Origin: Karalla daura
Taxonomy: Eukaryota; Chordata; Actinopteri; Chaetodontiformes; Leiognathidae
Direction of reading: 5' to 3'
Length of the DNA stretch: 64,000 bases
Assembly: GCA_029224185.1 (NCBI GenBank)
Contig: CM055206.1
Location: forward strand, 15,477,547 to 15,541,546
Position numbers and translations under genes: made by a program. Shown here piece by piece: positions 50,801 to 63,709 of the stretch (position 1 is the stretch's first letter; each line of letters begins with the position of its first letter). The notes under the pieces are model-generated. The model saw nothing but the letters and a program-made list of their open reading frames with translations. It ran no database searches and was not told the origin of the DNA.

Positions 50801-53489
50801 GTACATTAGACATACTTAGCGTGTGGAGAAGAGACGTCACATTAGTCTGGTTTCGAGCTCCACGCTGCTTGGTGTTTCTGAGCTTGTCTTTAGCCCTGCT
50901 AATGAGTCTGAAACCGATGAATATTTTATCCAAATCTGCTGCTGTGTAGAATTAAGGGGGTCGTACAGACAGACATGTGATATAATATTCATAGATATAT
51001 TTTCATGAGGGTGTAATCACTCAATGATAAGAACAGTTATGTTTTCCTTGCTGGAGAATTAGCATTTTATTTCTGCAGTGGGAGCATGTCACCTTCTGCT
51101 AAATTCATTCTATTACATCTCCAGTTTTCTACAGGCGATCACAACAGTTTCTTTCAATGGATGTGTCAAAGGAGGTTCAGATGTTTCTAATCTGTGAAGT
51201 TATAATCCTTTTACTCCTTTTGCCATTAAAAAAAGAAACGCAGAACATTTTTTCACTAACTACAAGTTGTGGTAGGAGGTCTCTAAGAAAATTAAAACGT
51301 TTCCTTTTGTTTTAGGTTTACTGAAAAAAAAGTTCTTTATTTTTTTAGGATGGCTTCTGCTTTTGATGTTGTAATATTGCAAACATGGGTCTTACAGATT
51401 TATTAAAACAAGACAATCCTTCTACAATCAAATGCTGCAAGTATTTCTCTGCATCACTACCTGGCGTCTACAGTAGAACCGAAAGCCTGTTACAACTATA
51501 CAGTAGACGGAGTTCAAGCCTCTGGAGCCAAGGACATGCTCTCTGCATCGGCTTGACGTTGTGCTGACTTTCAGATGACACATCAGCGTGCTGCTGATCC
51601 ATGGCAGTGATAGCTGTTGGCTGTTTTGACATCGAGGACCAAGATTGTTTTGTGTGTGAGTGTGTGAGGGCCAGTCGGTCATTGGAGCTGGGAGGATTTA
51701 TCACTGCATGCGAGGTATTGATTTATACCCAGGCAGGGGGCTGAGGCCCCCGTCCTCCCCCTCTCCTCCTCCCCGAGGCTGCGGCCTCTGTGAGCTTGAT
51801 TCGTCTGAGTGGTATCGGCTCCATAGGAGCTCCTAATCCCTGCGGCTGATATACAGTAGCCCTTGTTGTAAGGCATTGATCGCTCTGTAATAACAAGAAC
51901 AAAGTGTGTACAGTCCCGTGTCGCGTTTTTCGTTCTATTTCTTAATTAAAATCTTTTACAAAAAGTGAGACTCCCGGAGAGTTGGAGGCTAGGGTATGAA
52001 CCATTGTGGCTGCGTTAGTAACCAGAAGTCAAGTCAGGCTCACTGCGTTTGTATAGCTCAGTGTCACAATGGTTCTCTCCAGTTCCTGACACACCCGAGG
52101 ATCATCGCTAAGAAAATGCGGATAAACTGCTCAGACGCCTGAGCATATAAAGAAAAAGTGAGAAGCCTACAGAGGTAGTCTGACAGAGACGGGATTACCT
52201 TTTATTAAACAGACGCTGTTCAGTAAGCTGGATGGCACACCTCTATTGAGGCTGCACCATATATCAGAACTATATTGAAGAGACGTAAGCATCTAAGGCC
52301 GGGATATAAGTTCTCTAACTTCCAATCATCCTATAGAGGAAACAGGGTTTTCAGAGGCTAAGCCGATGCTTTAACCCACAGAGGTATCTCAAAAGGCAAC
52401 ATAATTGACATTTATTCCTGTAGTTATTCTTCTTCCTCTTGGAATTGCCTACCTACACACAAAGGTTTGTAGGTTACATAGTTATATAGTTACTAATAAG
52501 TGGACCGTGGTCTGGGTCCGGATGCAGGCACCATCCCGATACAGACCCAGAATTCTAACAAACTTTTCTATTCAATTTGTAGAATCTATATTTTCACCTG
52601 CACCTCTTTCCATGCCGTTATGGTGAGATGTATTCAGTGCAAGCGCTACATGCACTCTGTGTAACTGGCAGAGAAAAAGTAAAAGAGAGGTGACAGACTC
52701 AAAGTGGACAAAGTCAAAATAAACAGTAAAAAACAGCTTTAATTGTGCAATGGGGTCACTTCGCTGCTTTAGAGAAACATTACACGCTAAAATCCAAAAT
52801 GATAAAGCGCAAAATAAGTTTAAACTTTAAAGGGTCATAACATGCTCTGAAATTTCTCATTATTTACAATTTGCAGGTCAGTTATGACTCTGTTCAGGTA
52901 CAGAGGCTGTGAAGGGAAGTAGATGAACTACAATTTATGAGTGCATCATATTTATGAGACGACATGTATAATATATACACATAATACAGCTCTTTGCATG
53001 ATGAGAACTTCTCTTTGAGTTGCCGTTTATTAACCCTCTAACATAGGCTCAACTGCCCATGGTGGTGAGACCGTCATGGACGAAACCATCATCACTTTCG
53101 AGATTGTAATCTGGTCCTACGGGGCTCAAAAAGCATCCACGTTTGTTCGTATTAATACTTTGAGAAAGCCTGATGAAGGACGTTGGAAGTCTCGGGTGTA
53201 GAGGAGAGCAGCGGCGGCAGCTCATCCTCGTCTGACCTGAATCTGACAGCTGATGCCCACAGCTTTGTGGGAGACGCGCTGGCGGTGAAATTAGTTTCCA
53301 TTTATTACGTTTCATGAGACTTCGTGCGTTCGCTGCCAATATGGAACCACGCCACAGACCGTCGCTGATTGGCCGCGTGGCTGTCACATAATTGCCCACA
53401 CCTGCCATCAGATTACTCACACCTGTTGCTCGCCTAATGAGACGCCTGTACGGTGACAGCATTGATTATGGTTGCGTGCATCCACGGTG
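47837..53489. other. Noncoding stretch
   Basis: A short TG run with a poly-G end lies at 49431-49450. Otherwise it is unique sequence without recognised exons; open frames stay below 100 codons. Confidence 0.5.
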
Positions 53490-54197
53490 CTAGACTCCCC
53501 TCCGTCCTGCGGTGTCGCAGTCATTTAGGGGAAACCCGTCGGTGATGCTCGCTCTGACCCCGGAGTTAAGGCCGTCGATATTTTCATCTTTCATGTCCAA
53601 TAAATGTGTCAGGCGTTTGGAGGCTGAGTGGTTGGCCGTCTCTGACCCGCCCTGTCTGCTGTTCGTCCACGCTGCCCACAGCATCTCATTTGGCCTGGTC
53701 TGATCCGTCGGGGACTGCACCGCGGCATATGCCTCAAGTAGGCCAGGGAGGAGACGCCGTGTCTTTGAAAAAGGCTTTCCAAAGAGGAACGCCATAACAC
53801 AGCGTTCCTCTGTATCTTGACATCAGGTGGTGTTTAAATAATTCTCAGTAGATTAAATAAGTTTGCAGACAGCAAGCGGCGCAGCCTGCAATATCTCATT
53901 CTCTTTGCTCCGATAACGCGCCCTATCAGAAAGCTGGATGCGAATCTAAATATTGACAGGACCCGCGGCTCCCAGCTGAAAACAAGGCTGACGGCTCCGG
54001 CGTAGTCTATCCCCTCAGCCTCTGCTCCGCTGCCTGCCACGGACCAAAGCTTTGTTAAGTCACCTGTCAGAAGAAATTACTCCGTTGTCAGACGCCCCGG
54101 CGAGGTGACGGCAGGGATCCCAGGCCATGCAGGCGCCGAGGGGCCCCCAGCGCATAGCCGCAGCATGTTACGGGAATGTTGGAGAAAGGTGGAGTAA
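53490..54197. other. GC-richer unique block, candidate conserved noncoding sequence
   Basis: Higher GC than its surroundings, with open frames on both strands at 53490-53800 and no microsatellite. The several simultaneous frames reflect low stop-codon density rather than a gene. No domain is recognised in any frame. Confidence 0.35.
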
Positions 54198-54245
54198 GGG
54201 AAAGGAGGGACTGGTGGGAGGGACTGGGAAGATGGGGGGGGGGGG
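54198..54245 (+). other. Putative G-quadruplex-forming tract
   Basis: G-runs of at least three occur at 54198, 54207, 54216, 54220 and 54226, then 12 consecutive G at 54234-54245. The loops are 1-6 bases, satisfying the usual G3+N1-7 pattern. Confidence 0.6.
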
Positions 54246-54985
54246 TCTCCTGCCTGCTGTTAGGTTTCGCAGAGACACTTATACAGATCCTCCCTCACCC
54301 TCATATCATGGCCATAATCCAGAATGACACTTTAAAAAGAACACCCCGGCTTCATTAGCGCGCTGACAATGCAGCCCTATGGAGTGTTAATGGTGAGCTC
54401 TCGTAGGGTTGGCAGAGAGGAAAAGAACTTTAATCAGTGTCTCACAGGTACTGCTGTTGCCAGGGATACTACACTAAAGAAAGCATACAAAAGCACTAAT
54501 GGTGTCCTGTTGCGCTCGTTGGCTTCCCGGGGACGTTTCAGTTCCAGCGTTTAGGTTTATGGAATTTCAAACTGTAAAAGAAATTAGACATACTTACGAC
54601 ACAAAACAAGCTGCACCGGGAATGATAGAAAAAGGCCGACCGACATGACAAACATAACACTTGCTGCTTTTACTGCTGCTTTGCATTCACACACAACGAG
54701 TGACACGACTAATGACGATTTACTGTTTCCATAAAACAACCGGAAAAATAAATCAAAACCCGAATGCTCAAGGTCACGCAATCCATGATCCAGACTATAT
54801 TAGATTACATTCCCTCAGTACAAGCTCAAGTGGAAGTACTGTATGGCTTGTCTGTAAGTACAAGCTCTTGGAGACTTGAGTTTGTTTCATGAATAGATTG
54901 TGTGTCATTATCACTGATGTCTTGATGTGTGAGAAGCGTTTGAAGAAGGGTGAAAAATCGTATATCTATTTCCAATCTCGCTTTG
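54246..54985. other. Noncoding stretch
   Basis: Unique sequence. Nothing is recognised. Confidence 0.5.
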
Positions 54986-55101
54986 CTGCTTGTTTTGGTC
55001 ACGCATCCTCACAGTGAGGACTACTTGGAACAAGATGATGAAATTGCTTCTGCAGGAGATCACGCAGTCTTTCCGGGCTAAGCTGACATTTGAATTTCAT
55101 G
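54986..55101 (+). repeat. Duplicated element, copy 1 (pairs with 57469-57595)
   Basis: The core 55035-55099 aligns to 57519-57581 with 54 of 63 bases identical and one 2-base gap. A weaker upstream match begins at CTGCTTGTTTT (54986). The gap and substitutions do not preserve a reading frame, so a noncoding duplicate is likelier than an exon pair. Confidence 0.7.
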
Positions 55102-57468
55102 TGCCTTTTTTTTTTCTTCTTTTTAACCAGACCTTTCAGCTTTTGTTCATCGGCTTGACTTTGATTGAAAATGCACTGTCAAGTTTTGACTTTGAGCGCA
55201 AAGTCATTTCTGAATTTCAGCTGTGCAGTTTATTGCCTTTTAATCAGGTCTGACAATTCAAATTGAGTTCAGGTTTTTTTTTTTTTTAATGTGTCGGACG
55301 CAAGACGTCATTCGCATATCTTTCATTGGAGAAAACATTTGAATAAAGCAGGGTGTGCGGCTGGTGCGGGTCCTGTTTAATCACCCTCTAAAAGGCACTG
55401 GCTGAACCTCGGGTCCTCATCTGGACACTTTCTGAGACAGGAATTATCTTTTATTGGATGTTGATGATGTTAGCTGTCCAGGGGGCAGACATACAGAGAG
55501 CATGAGTGGGGGGGTGGGGGGGGCTGTGAGTGAGTGTAAGGAGAAAATGAGAAAAGTTAAAATGAGAAAGGGCAAAAAGAGGAGTATTAAAAAAAAGAGC
55601 GAGAGAGTGAAGCGTAGGCATGTGTAATCACCAGAGGGGTGGAAGACCAACAGAGGTCTTTTGTCCTCACCTGGACGTCTGTCTCTCAAAATGACTGGCG
55701 TAACCTGGTCCAGGGTTTGTTACTGCCTGCCATTAGTCAGCTCCTCATTCACCCTGCAGTTATTGCCTCTGCGCTGAAACAGGTCCAAACTGTCTCTCTA
55801 GGAGAAGCATCCAAACCATGCTCCTCCGACCGGCTCTGACATGCACGTCAGTAAGCAGCCAGGTGGGAACTGGCTTTCACTTACTCAAAAAAATAGCAGG
55901 TTTGGTGAACAGCTCGGGCCCTTTAGAAACCACCGGGCCCTTTAGAAAGATCATAGAAAAACATGTGCCTCTAATTGATGGCAAAATTAAATGAAAAATT
56001 GTATGGAAAATGTAATATGTCTGAGTAGATGGATGAAGTAGCCTGAGAAGGAAACTGCATATTAATGTACTGTAACAGATGGATTCACTGCCATCTGTAA
56101 AGTCTTGATCGAGTGAACAATATAAATCACGTCGTGCAGAAACCTAAATAAGGAAGATAAGGGTTAAATGTGATTGTATGAGCCGTGTTGTGTTTGGTGT
56201 GACTCGAAACTGATTTGCACAGATGTTGAGGTTGGATGATATCCACAACATGCCCATCTGTTCAGTGCTAATGTTCGCAGCGCAAACACGACATTTGATG
56301 AAAATAATACACATCATTTAATTTCAAACGCCGTGCTAAAGAGGTGTTCACCTCTCTCTGAGCCTCCACTGCTTTGGCTTTTTAACACGACTGAGGATTT
56401 GATGAGGACGAGGCCGCTGACTGACCTGGATCCACATCTGCCACTAACACCCAGACATAATATCTCCGAGGGTTTGGAGAGATTTGTTGTCCCGCTATAG
56501 AAAAACCAGGAACAGGTCTTTGATGTTTGCAATGGTTTCATGCGAATGGCTTTAAATGATAAGACCGATCAAGCTAGTTACCATGTGGCGTACAGTGAGC
56601 TAGCATGTAGCGGCTAGTGTTAGCATCAGTAATTTGGATGGTGTGAAACTCACCCCATGGGGAACTAAAGCTTCTAAAAAGCTTTAGTGGGGTGCTTCCT
56701 TCTCCTCTGGGTTTTTTGGTGAATACAGTCTTCTCCATAGCAGCTATCGCTAGCTTGCTGGCTTCACAGTGTAATGTGGTCATTGTCATCTTAATTCAAT
56801 TTGGGTTCAAAATGCATTTATCTTCTTTAATACAATCTCACACAATGAATGTGATGAAATAAAACACAATTTAGCTGTTGTGTAATGTGTTCTTTCTGGT
56901 CCATTTTTGTAGGAAGAGAATACTTAAAACTAAAAATGGTTTTAGACTATGGCTAATAGAGTAAAATATTGTTCATGAAAATGAATTGAATAATATCCAT
57001 TACAATCCAATCAATAAGAAAAATAATAATATCCATCACAGCTTTTGTGTCCAAACAGTGGGGAAATAGGATACTTAGCTCTCAAGATACAAATTGTCCT
57101 AATTATTTCTCAGTAACTATCAGAGATGACCTTAAATAATAGCATATCTCTGATTCCTCCAACTCTATGCCAGCTGACACGCAAAGCTCGCTTTTATCTT
57201 CCTGACATTTATTTACTTGATTTTGTTTTGTCAGAATCACAGCACTTGTGCTTCCATAGAACTAGAAAAAATCAATTGTTTCTCCTCGACATTGTGTTCC
57301 CAGACAAAAACACTTCAAACAATGAAGTCATCATGGATGTCTTCTCTTCTGTTCTGTTTTTGCAATTCTGCCCCCTCTGCTCGTCCCATCAAGCAGAGCT
57401 GCCTCATGCTGCTCATTGCGAGGTCTAATCCACTCTGGTAATAAAAAGACAAACCTCACCATGCTGGC
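55102..57468. other. Noncoding stretch
   Basis: Contains a poly-T run near 55273 and G-rich runs at 55508-55523. No gene is recognised. Confidence 0.5.
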
Positions 57469-57595
57469 CTGCTTGTTTTTGTCATGTCTCCCTCGTTGTT
57501 TGGAATACCTGCTATGGCATGATGAGATTGCTTCTGCGGGAGATCACAGTCTTTCGGGGGAAACTTGACATTTCCATTTCAAGTTATTCTCTAAT
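57469..57595 (+). repeat. Duplicated element, copy 2 (pairs with 54986-55101)
   Basis: Direct-orientation partner 2.5 kb downstream, sharing GATTGCTTCTGC, GGAGATCAC, AGTCTTTC and TGACATTT landmarks in the same order. Confidence 0.7.
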
Positions 57596-60459
57596 CAAGC
57601 ATTTCTTTTATTTATTATTTTTGCCGCTCCGCTGTGAAAACAACATGCTTTTGCTTTGCTGTACTTGTAACTACAGTAAGATAGAAACATGTTAATCAGA
57701 AGACAGGGTTAACTCTTCTAGCTCCTTGTCAAAGGTTGAGTTTGCTATTGCACATCGACATGAGAACATATTTTTAGATTAAATATTTTCAGACCTTTTG
57801 CAGACAGATATATTATGACAAGCTGGGCACCGCCTGCATAATCACATCACCTCAGTGAGACTGACAAGTAGAAAGAAGGATGAAAGAAAAATACTTTTCT
57901 ATAGTTTAACGACAGATGCGCAGTGTACAGAGGTGTGTAATGCGCTTTAAACAGAGTCAGCTTTTCTCCATCTGTGCAGAAACCAAATCTGCGTAACAAT
58001 GCATTTGGTTGCATGTACAACTACACTGACGTTAAATTTCCTTATCATCTGTCTGTCAAGAGTACTTCAGTTCACTGCAGATCATCAGAACGATACCTGA
58101 CAGCTTGAAACGTAAGAAAAGTAATCTGTTAAACTTCGGCAAGTCGTGATAACACTTTTTTGTACCATTATATGTCACATTGTCAATATCACTTGTACTA
58201 CTGCATAGATATGTCTGTAAGATTGTTTTCACCTGCCTCTCACGCTGAGCTCAAGGTTGTCTTACTTTGTTGCTAAGATGAGATTCAGAGAAAACATTTT
58301 AAGATGTAGTTTGGTCTTTTCCCATTGTGTCTAACTGACTTCAAAAATGTCAGTTTATATGTGTGACTTGCAGCCCGACAGGCTTAAAAGCAAAGAAGCA
58401 AACCTTAAGAGCCAAAGAGGACAAACGTCACCAGTGGGCTATCTGATGAATAGAAGTATAATTGAATGCATAAAGAATTTATATTGGTGAGTAAAATGAT
58501 TTACATGGACTGTAAAAACAGCATTTCATTCATCCCTGCGCCTTCAGTAAATTAAAAATGCATTTCATTTTCTTTCCAGTTTTACAGGCTCTTATTTCAA
58601 CTCCCCACTTTTCCTGTCATTCGATCCGAACACGTTTTCCAGTTTACGGCGTGTGCATTGTTTCTGTGCCGTTTCCCCCCCCATCACTTAATCCTCTCTG
58701 AGTGGGTGTGCCTGAGCTGTCTGAGTCCTGTTAGCTCCAACAAAACGTAGGAGTTGCTGTCATTTAGAGTATTCGCTCGACTGAGAGGTGCTTCACAGTT
58801 TTACACTCGGCTTCTCTGTGCGTTGTCAGGGCTGTAAAGACGTCTGTTCTTCAAATATCTTGATTTAGAGCCTCTTTTGTCCGTGGAGACAAGTTTTTAT
58901 ATTGCTGATCTTAGTGATATAACTCACTTTCTGCTCTTTACTTCTATTCCGGATTCTTCCATGCTTCCATTCGCCCATAATGACGTATCTTTTGCCTTGA
59001 ACCAAAGAATTTAAGTACATACTTGTATGTGACTACATATTTTGCTCTGTTGTGTCCCTGTTTTCAGGCTCAAATGTATTATATCATTGTGTACCAGTTA
59101 TATATTGTATTAAAATTTTACTTGCCTCTGGGCCTTCTCCACTGGATAATAGTTTTGGCCTTTTAAGACCCCTTAGCACCTGGAAATCTTTCAGAATTTT
59201 ATGACAAGGAAAGTGACCATGAAGAAAAAAAAACACATATAGAAGTTGGTGGAAAAAGTCATTTGCCATCCAAAACTAATCATGGCCAAGGTGAATGACA
59301 ATGATTATAGCACAGCGTCTTTATCAGCACAGCTTTCCACCATGTCATAGCACATGCTCCTTCTGAATCAGTAAAATTAGTGTCTGGCTCTGTGAGCGAG
59401 TGGAACAAAAATCAAGGACTGCACAGAATAACAAATGATGCATTCGGAATAAATTTAAATCAAATCATTCTCTGGAGAAAACTGGACAATTGCGCAAACC
59501 CTCTTTTTCAATCACTGCCAATTTTGTAATTTCTTTCTTTCCCCAGAACTACTTATGTGGAATACATACACACACACACACACATACACACAGTCAGTGC
59601 CGGGAAGTTACAGCACTGTGCAAAAAAAACCAAAAAACATAAACACATCACATTTGTCTTTGCTCCCGTTTCACGAGTTCAAATAAAACTTCTACTGCTT
59701 TCAAAAGACTTGTTTCCCTCTGGTTAAAATCCACATTAGTGAGCACTTCTCCTCTGCCAAGAGGGCCGGTGCAGGGGACAGGTGTGGCGTATAAAGATGC
59801 TGGTTAAAAAACAGGAGTTATTGCACAGGTGCCTCTCTGGATGGAGGCGGCAGAAGGCCACTCGAAATTGTGCGACTTTATCGCACAACAAAGTGGAACA
59901 GATGTCCACTCAAACATTTTGGTGAACCGAGGTACATACATTGCTACAGATCATTTAAGTGCAACCTGATGAAAGAAAAAAAAAAAGAAAAAAAGTCCTG
60001 TCAGCATTTCCCATTAAAATGTAAATAATTCAATGCGGGATCACAAACTGATGTATTTTCATCGTGCTCTCAGACCATCATGTGTAGGGCTCTCTAAAAC
60101 AGGGGCTTTGATGTTTTATCCACCCATCCATTTCCCTCACCCACTTTATACCCGAGGGGAACCCTCAGGCCCTAGAAAAGGCCTAGAAAAAAATAGAAAA
60201 AATATTCAATACAAAATAACAAAAAAATCTGTAATATGGTGTACTACAAACATTTACTCTCATCTACATTCTAATTTCAACATCTGTAACGAGTGACTAA
60301 GGATGACAGTCTTGAAAACACGTCTTTCAACCAGAATCGTCAGTGTCTATCATCTGACTCAGTAACTCATTATCCATTATTGATTGATTGATTTCATGTA
60401 GCCAAGAGAATGCTGTGCTAAATGTCTCGTGTCAGAGGGTGTGGGGTGAATTTAAGAGC
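57596..60459. other. Noncoding stretch
   Basis: Contains a CA-rich tract (59565-59592). No exon or interspersed repeat is recognised. Confidence 0.5.
59565..59592 (+). repeat. (CA)n microsatellite
   Basis: CA units with one ATA interruption. Confidence 0.9.
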
Positions 60460-60692
60460 GTTATGTTATGAGATACTGTGCTATGCTTTGCTTTGCAATG
60501 CTATACTGTGCTGTCATGTCATCTCATGGCATGTCATGTCATGTATTTACTGTACGTTATGCTATGGCATGTCATGTCATGTTTGTGTTATGTTAACGTA
60601 TGTTACATTATGTAATGATATGCTATGTTATATTGGTATATTACTGTATGTTATGTTGTCATGTTTATTATGTTTTTATGTGTGTTATATAT
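60460..60692 (+). repeat. Degenerate pentamer tract (TATGY/CATGT-like)
   Basis: About 230 bases built from variants of ATGTT, ATGCT, CATGT and TTATG, e.g. TTATGTTATG, GCATGTCATGTCATGT, TATGTTATGTTGTCATG. It reads as a decayed pentanucleotide satellite. The 110-codon frame over it is a by-product. Confidence 0.75.
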
Positions 60693-60865
60693 CGTTTAGA
60701 GGCCGAGAGGAGACTCTTAGTGGTGGGCAGAGCATCAAAATGCATCAAGATTAAGATTCACAAATAATTAATGCTAAAGGGGGTGTTGGGTTATTAGGAC
60801 TTCATATTTGTTTAACTAAGAATACTTAGCCATACAATACTGGCATCCTCAGCTTTCTGCAACAT

Positions 60866-61001
60866 CCCTCCATCCATCCATTATCTTATCATTTTGTAGC
60901 CAGCAGTGTTATGTGGGTCTGCTGGTGCCTGTCTTCAGTGTACCTGGGATGAAGGTGGGGAATACATACAGACATGCCACCAGTTCATCTCAGGGCAAAT
61001 C
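60866..61001 (-). mobile_element. GGAT-tailed teleost repeat, 3' fragment
   Basis: On the minus strand it contains AACTGGTGGCATGTCTGTATG, TATTCCCCACCTTCATCCC and a tail GATAAGATAATGGATGGATGG. The tail also matches the end of the 18775-19022 copy. Confidence 0.6.
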
Positions 61002-61689
61002 CTCTTTGCAACAGGATAAATATGGTGCTCAGGGAGCTGAATTTAACCAAGCCACAGGCTGGTCCAGTGTTTGGGCTGGTATCAGACTCATATCCACTTT
61101 CAGAAGCAGATCAGTGCATCCGTCTTGCGTTGCACACATTAGGATTGCACGGATGCCTAACACAGTGTGAATAACAAATCTCTGCGTCTGTGCAAATCAA
61201 TTGCAATCACACGACAAGGACAGCGTAACGTATCTAATGGCGGAGCAGCAAAGTTGCAGGAGGGAGTCTCGATGACACGGTTTGAAAGGTCAATGATATG
61301 CGGCTCACATCAGCCGGTGTAATCACATCAACTCAGCATTATTGTGTGCACCAGCGAGCATCCAAGCAACTGAGTTTAACTGAGGTTTACAACTGCGTTA
61401 CTCAAGGGAGGGCTGATACTTTTATGACGGACATCAAAAATTTCTCCACGCGCACCTTTTACGATAAATCATGCACCCTCCGCTGACAGCTAATTAAAGA
61501 ACAACACCAACTTTTTTTTAAACACCTCGTAATTTCCGACTTTACGCATTTGGTAGTCATTTGGAATATGCCATCAAAACAGGCTCACCAATTAGTTTTT
61601 AATTGTACCTGAGAGGATCGATGGAAGACTTTGCAGGGTAAGCTTTCTCCCTTTTTTTTTTTAATGTTAATTTTTAATGACCGCTGCTC
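61002..61689. other. Noncoding stretch
   Basis: Unique sequence without a recognised feature. Confidence 0.5.
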
Positions 61690-62538
61690 TTGATATATGT
61701 GTCGGCGAGGGCTGCCAGCCTCCTGCAAAGTCACTCCAATGATTCTCTTACTGTTGGTGGCAGCGGCTGCAGAAAACCAAACCACAGCAAAATCAGTTCA
61801 TACCTACAAGGTCACGCTGCTCACTGTTCTTTATTGATGAACATTGCCTTCATTCCTTGGCTCCCGTTTCCTCACACACTTTTCATTCCATTTTCTTTTT
61901 CCCTGACCTATTTCTCTCCCTTCCCTTTCAGAAGGTGTGAAAGGCCTGGCTTTAGAGATGCGTGGGGGCAGTCGATGTCTGACCAAAGGTGGCTTTTCTT
62001 GCGCCGAGGGAGACAAGGATGCAAGCCCACGCAGTTGCATTGTGAAGCAGGGGACTGTGTAATTTCTATCATCCACTGCTCTCTTCTCCCTCAATCCGTC
62101 CCATGCCTTGTGCCCCTCCCACGCAGCGGTAGGAAATGTAGCCTCCGAGCGTCACCACCCACAACAGAAAGCTCAGAGATCACAGTCTGCAACAAAAATA
62201 AACCACCATACAATGATTCTCAATTCTCCCACTTCCATGCGGATGTACAGGCAGCCGGTGGAATTGTGTGTCGTACGCAAGGAGGTGTTTCATGTCAACG
62301 ACGCCGCAAATCCCAATACTCCAAAGCCTTGTGGTATGGAGATGCTTCGCCATTAAACACCCTTATATCTACATGCATGTACAAGCATTCCCATTCCAAG
62401 ACACGTGTACACATGCCACTTTATAGAGATGGCAGAGATGTGAGAGGCAATGTCACAGCCGTCGCCCAGAGGCTCGCAGCTCCTCCTTTCAAAGCGTCTT
62501 ATGGGACGTCGCTGAAGGGCCCCGCAGTGGGTTTTTGA
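61690..62538 (+). other. Unexplained 846-nt open frame, possible exon or chance
   Basis: This is the longest stop-free frame outside the transposon (282 codons; first ATG at 61837 gives 233). The translation has no recognised domain. A pyrimidine-rich tract at 61850-61930 ending CTTTCAG looks like a splice acceptor, and such tracts are naturally stop-poor, which lengthens the frame. An exon starting at 61932 could alternatively use another frame (GVKGLALEMRGG...) that stops at 62060-62062. I cannot assign a gene. Confidence 0.2.
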
Positions 62539-63660
62539 GAATAAGAGGCGCCGCCATTACAAAGACGCTTTAACAACTTGACTGTATTGAAAGAATGCAT
62601 CGCATAGCTCGGAAGACTTTATGATTCATGTATGCTGTTGATAAATTTATGGGTATCTGTTGGAGCCACTTTCACTCCGGCAGGATCAGCAGCAGATGTG
62701 CCTAATCTGAAGCAGTTGTCCCCGCAGCGTTTTTTTCCCTTCTGGATTCTCTCCTGTGTTACAGAAAGTCCTTTATGCAGCATCCCGCTTCCCACTAGAG
62801 CCCATTCAACGGGCTGTAAATTCAAAATGAATGCACACTGTGCAACAATTAACCAATGTTTATCTTTGTGGATAGAGTTTACTGACGTTTTGCAATGAGG
62901 GCAATAAACAGTCAACTGTGTGTACAACTTATAAATCCGTCAACAATTAAATAAATAAAATATTCTGATATATGTCATGTCCACTTATTGCCACAGCTAT
63001 GCCTGTTGCATCATTAACATCACAAGTTTTATCAGCATGTGCTTTTGATTTCATTAAACAAATGCTGTCTTTGAAAAGTCTGTTTGTACTTTGGACTTTC
63101 CCACAGAGACACTTTCCTTTCATGCCAGGATATATTTCTTAATTTCCTCTCCACACTCTCACATTATATCTCATGGTAATTATCATGCTCCTAATGACAG
63201 ATTACGTAATGGTACTGCCTTGTGTACAGTACTACAGTACTACAGTGCACATGAGCTGGTCCCTGTGATCCTGTCTCTTCTCTTTGATGAGAAATTGATG
63301 AGGAAAGACGGACTGACTAAAAAGGTTGGTAGCACATGAATCTCATTACAATATTCTCTAATGTTCTATCTGTTAATCTACAGCAGAAAACTAATATGTA
63401 CTGCATATATTTTATTTTATATTACTCTTGACAGTTGCTGGCTGAAAGCTGAGATTGTACAATAAAGCAAATTCAGTAAAAAGGAGCATGACGCAAATTG
63501 TTCAGGTCTTGTGGAAATTAAAGAAAAATCCATAAAAAACGTAAGAAATCATATTAGTTATGTCAAATTAAAAACAAAAATAACTCCTTCCCAACCCAAA
63601 ACAGACTCATTAAATATCAAAACACTTTCTTTCCCAATTTATTACACACTGATAGTGGCT

Positions 63661-63664
<4 letters not shown>
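62539..63664. other. Noncoding stretch
   Basis: Unique AT-rich sequence. It includes ATTACGTAAT at 63201-63210, a perfect PAR-bZIP (HLF/DBP/TEF) palindrome of unknown use, and a short CAGTACTA repeat near 63231-63245. Confidence 0.5.

Positions 63665-63708
<44 letters not shown>
63665..63708 (+). repeat. (TG)22 microsatellite
   Basis: Uninterrupted TG dinucleotides, read directly. Confidence 0.97.

Positions 63709-63709
<1 letters not shown>

Noticed and set aside
57540..62190. Third copy of the 57519 element at 62176 (GAGATCACAGTCT)
   Set aside because: Only 13 bases match and the flanks do not; this is expected by chance.
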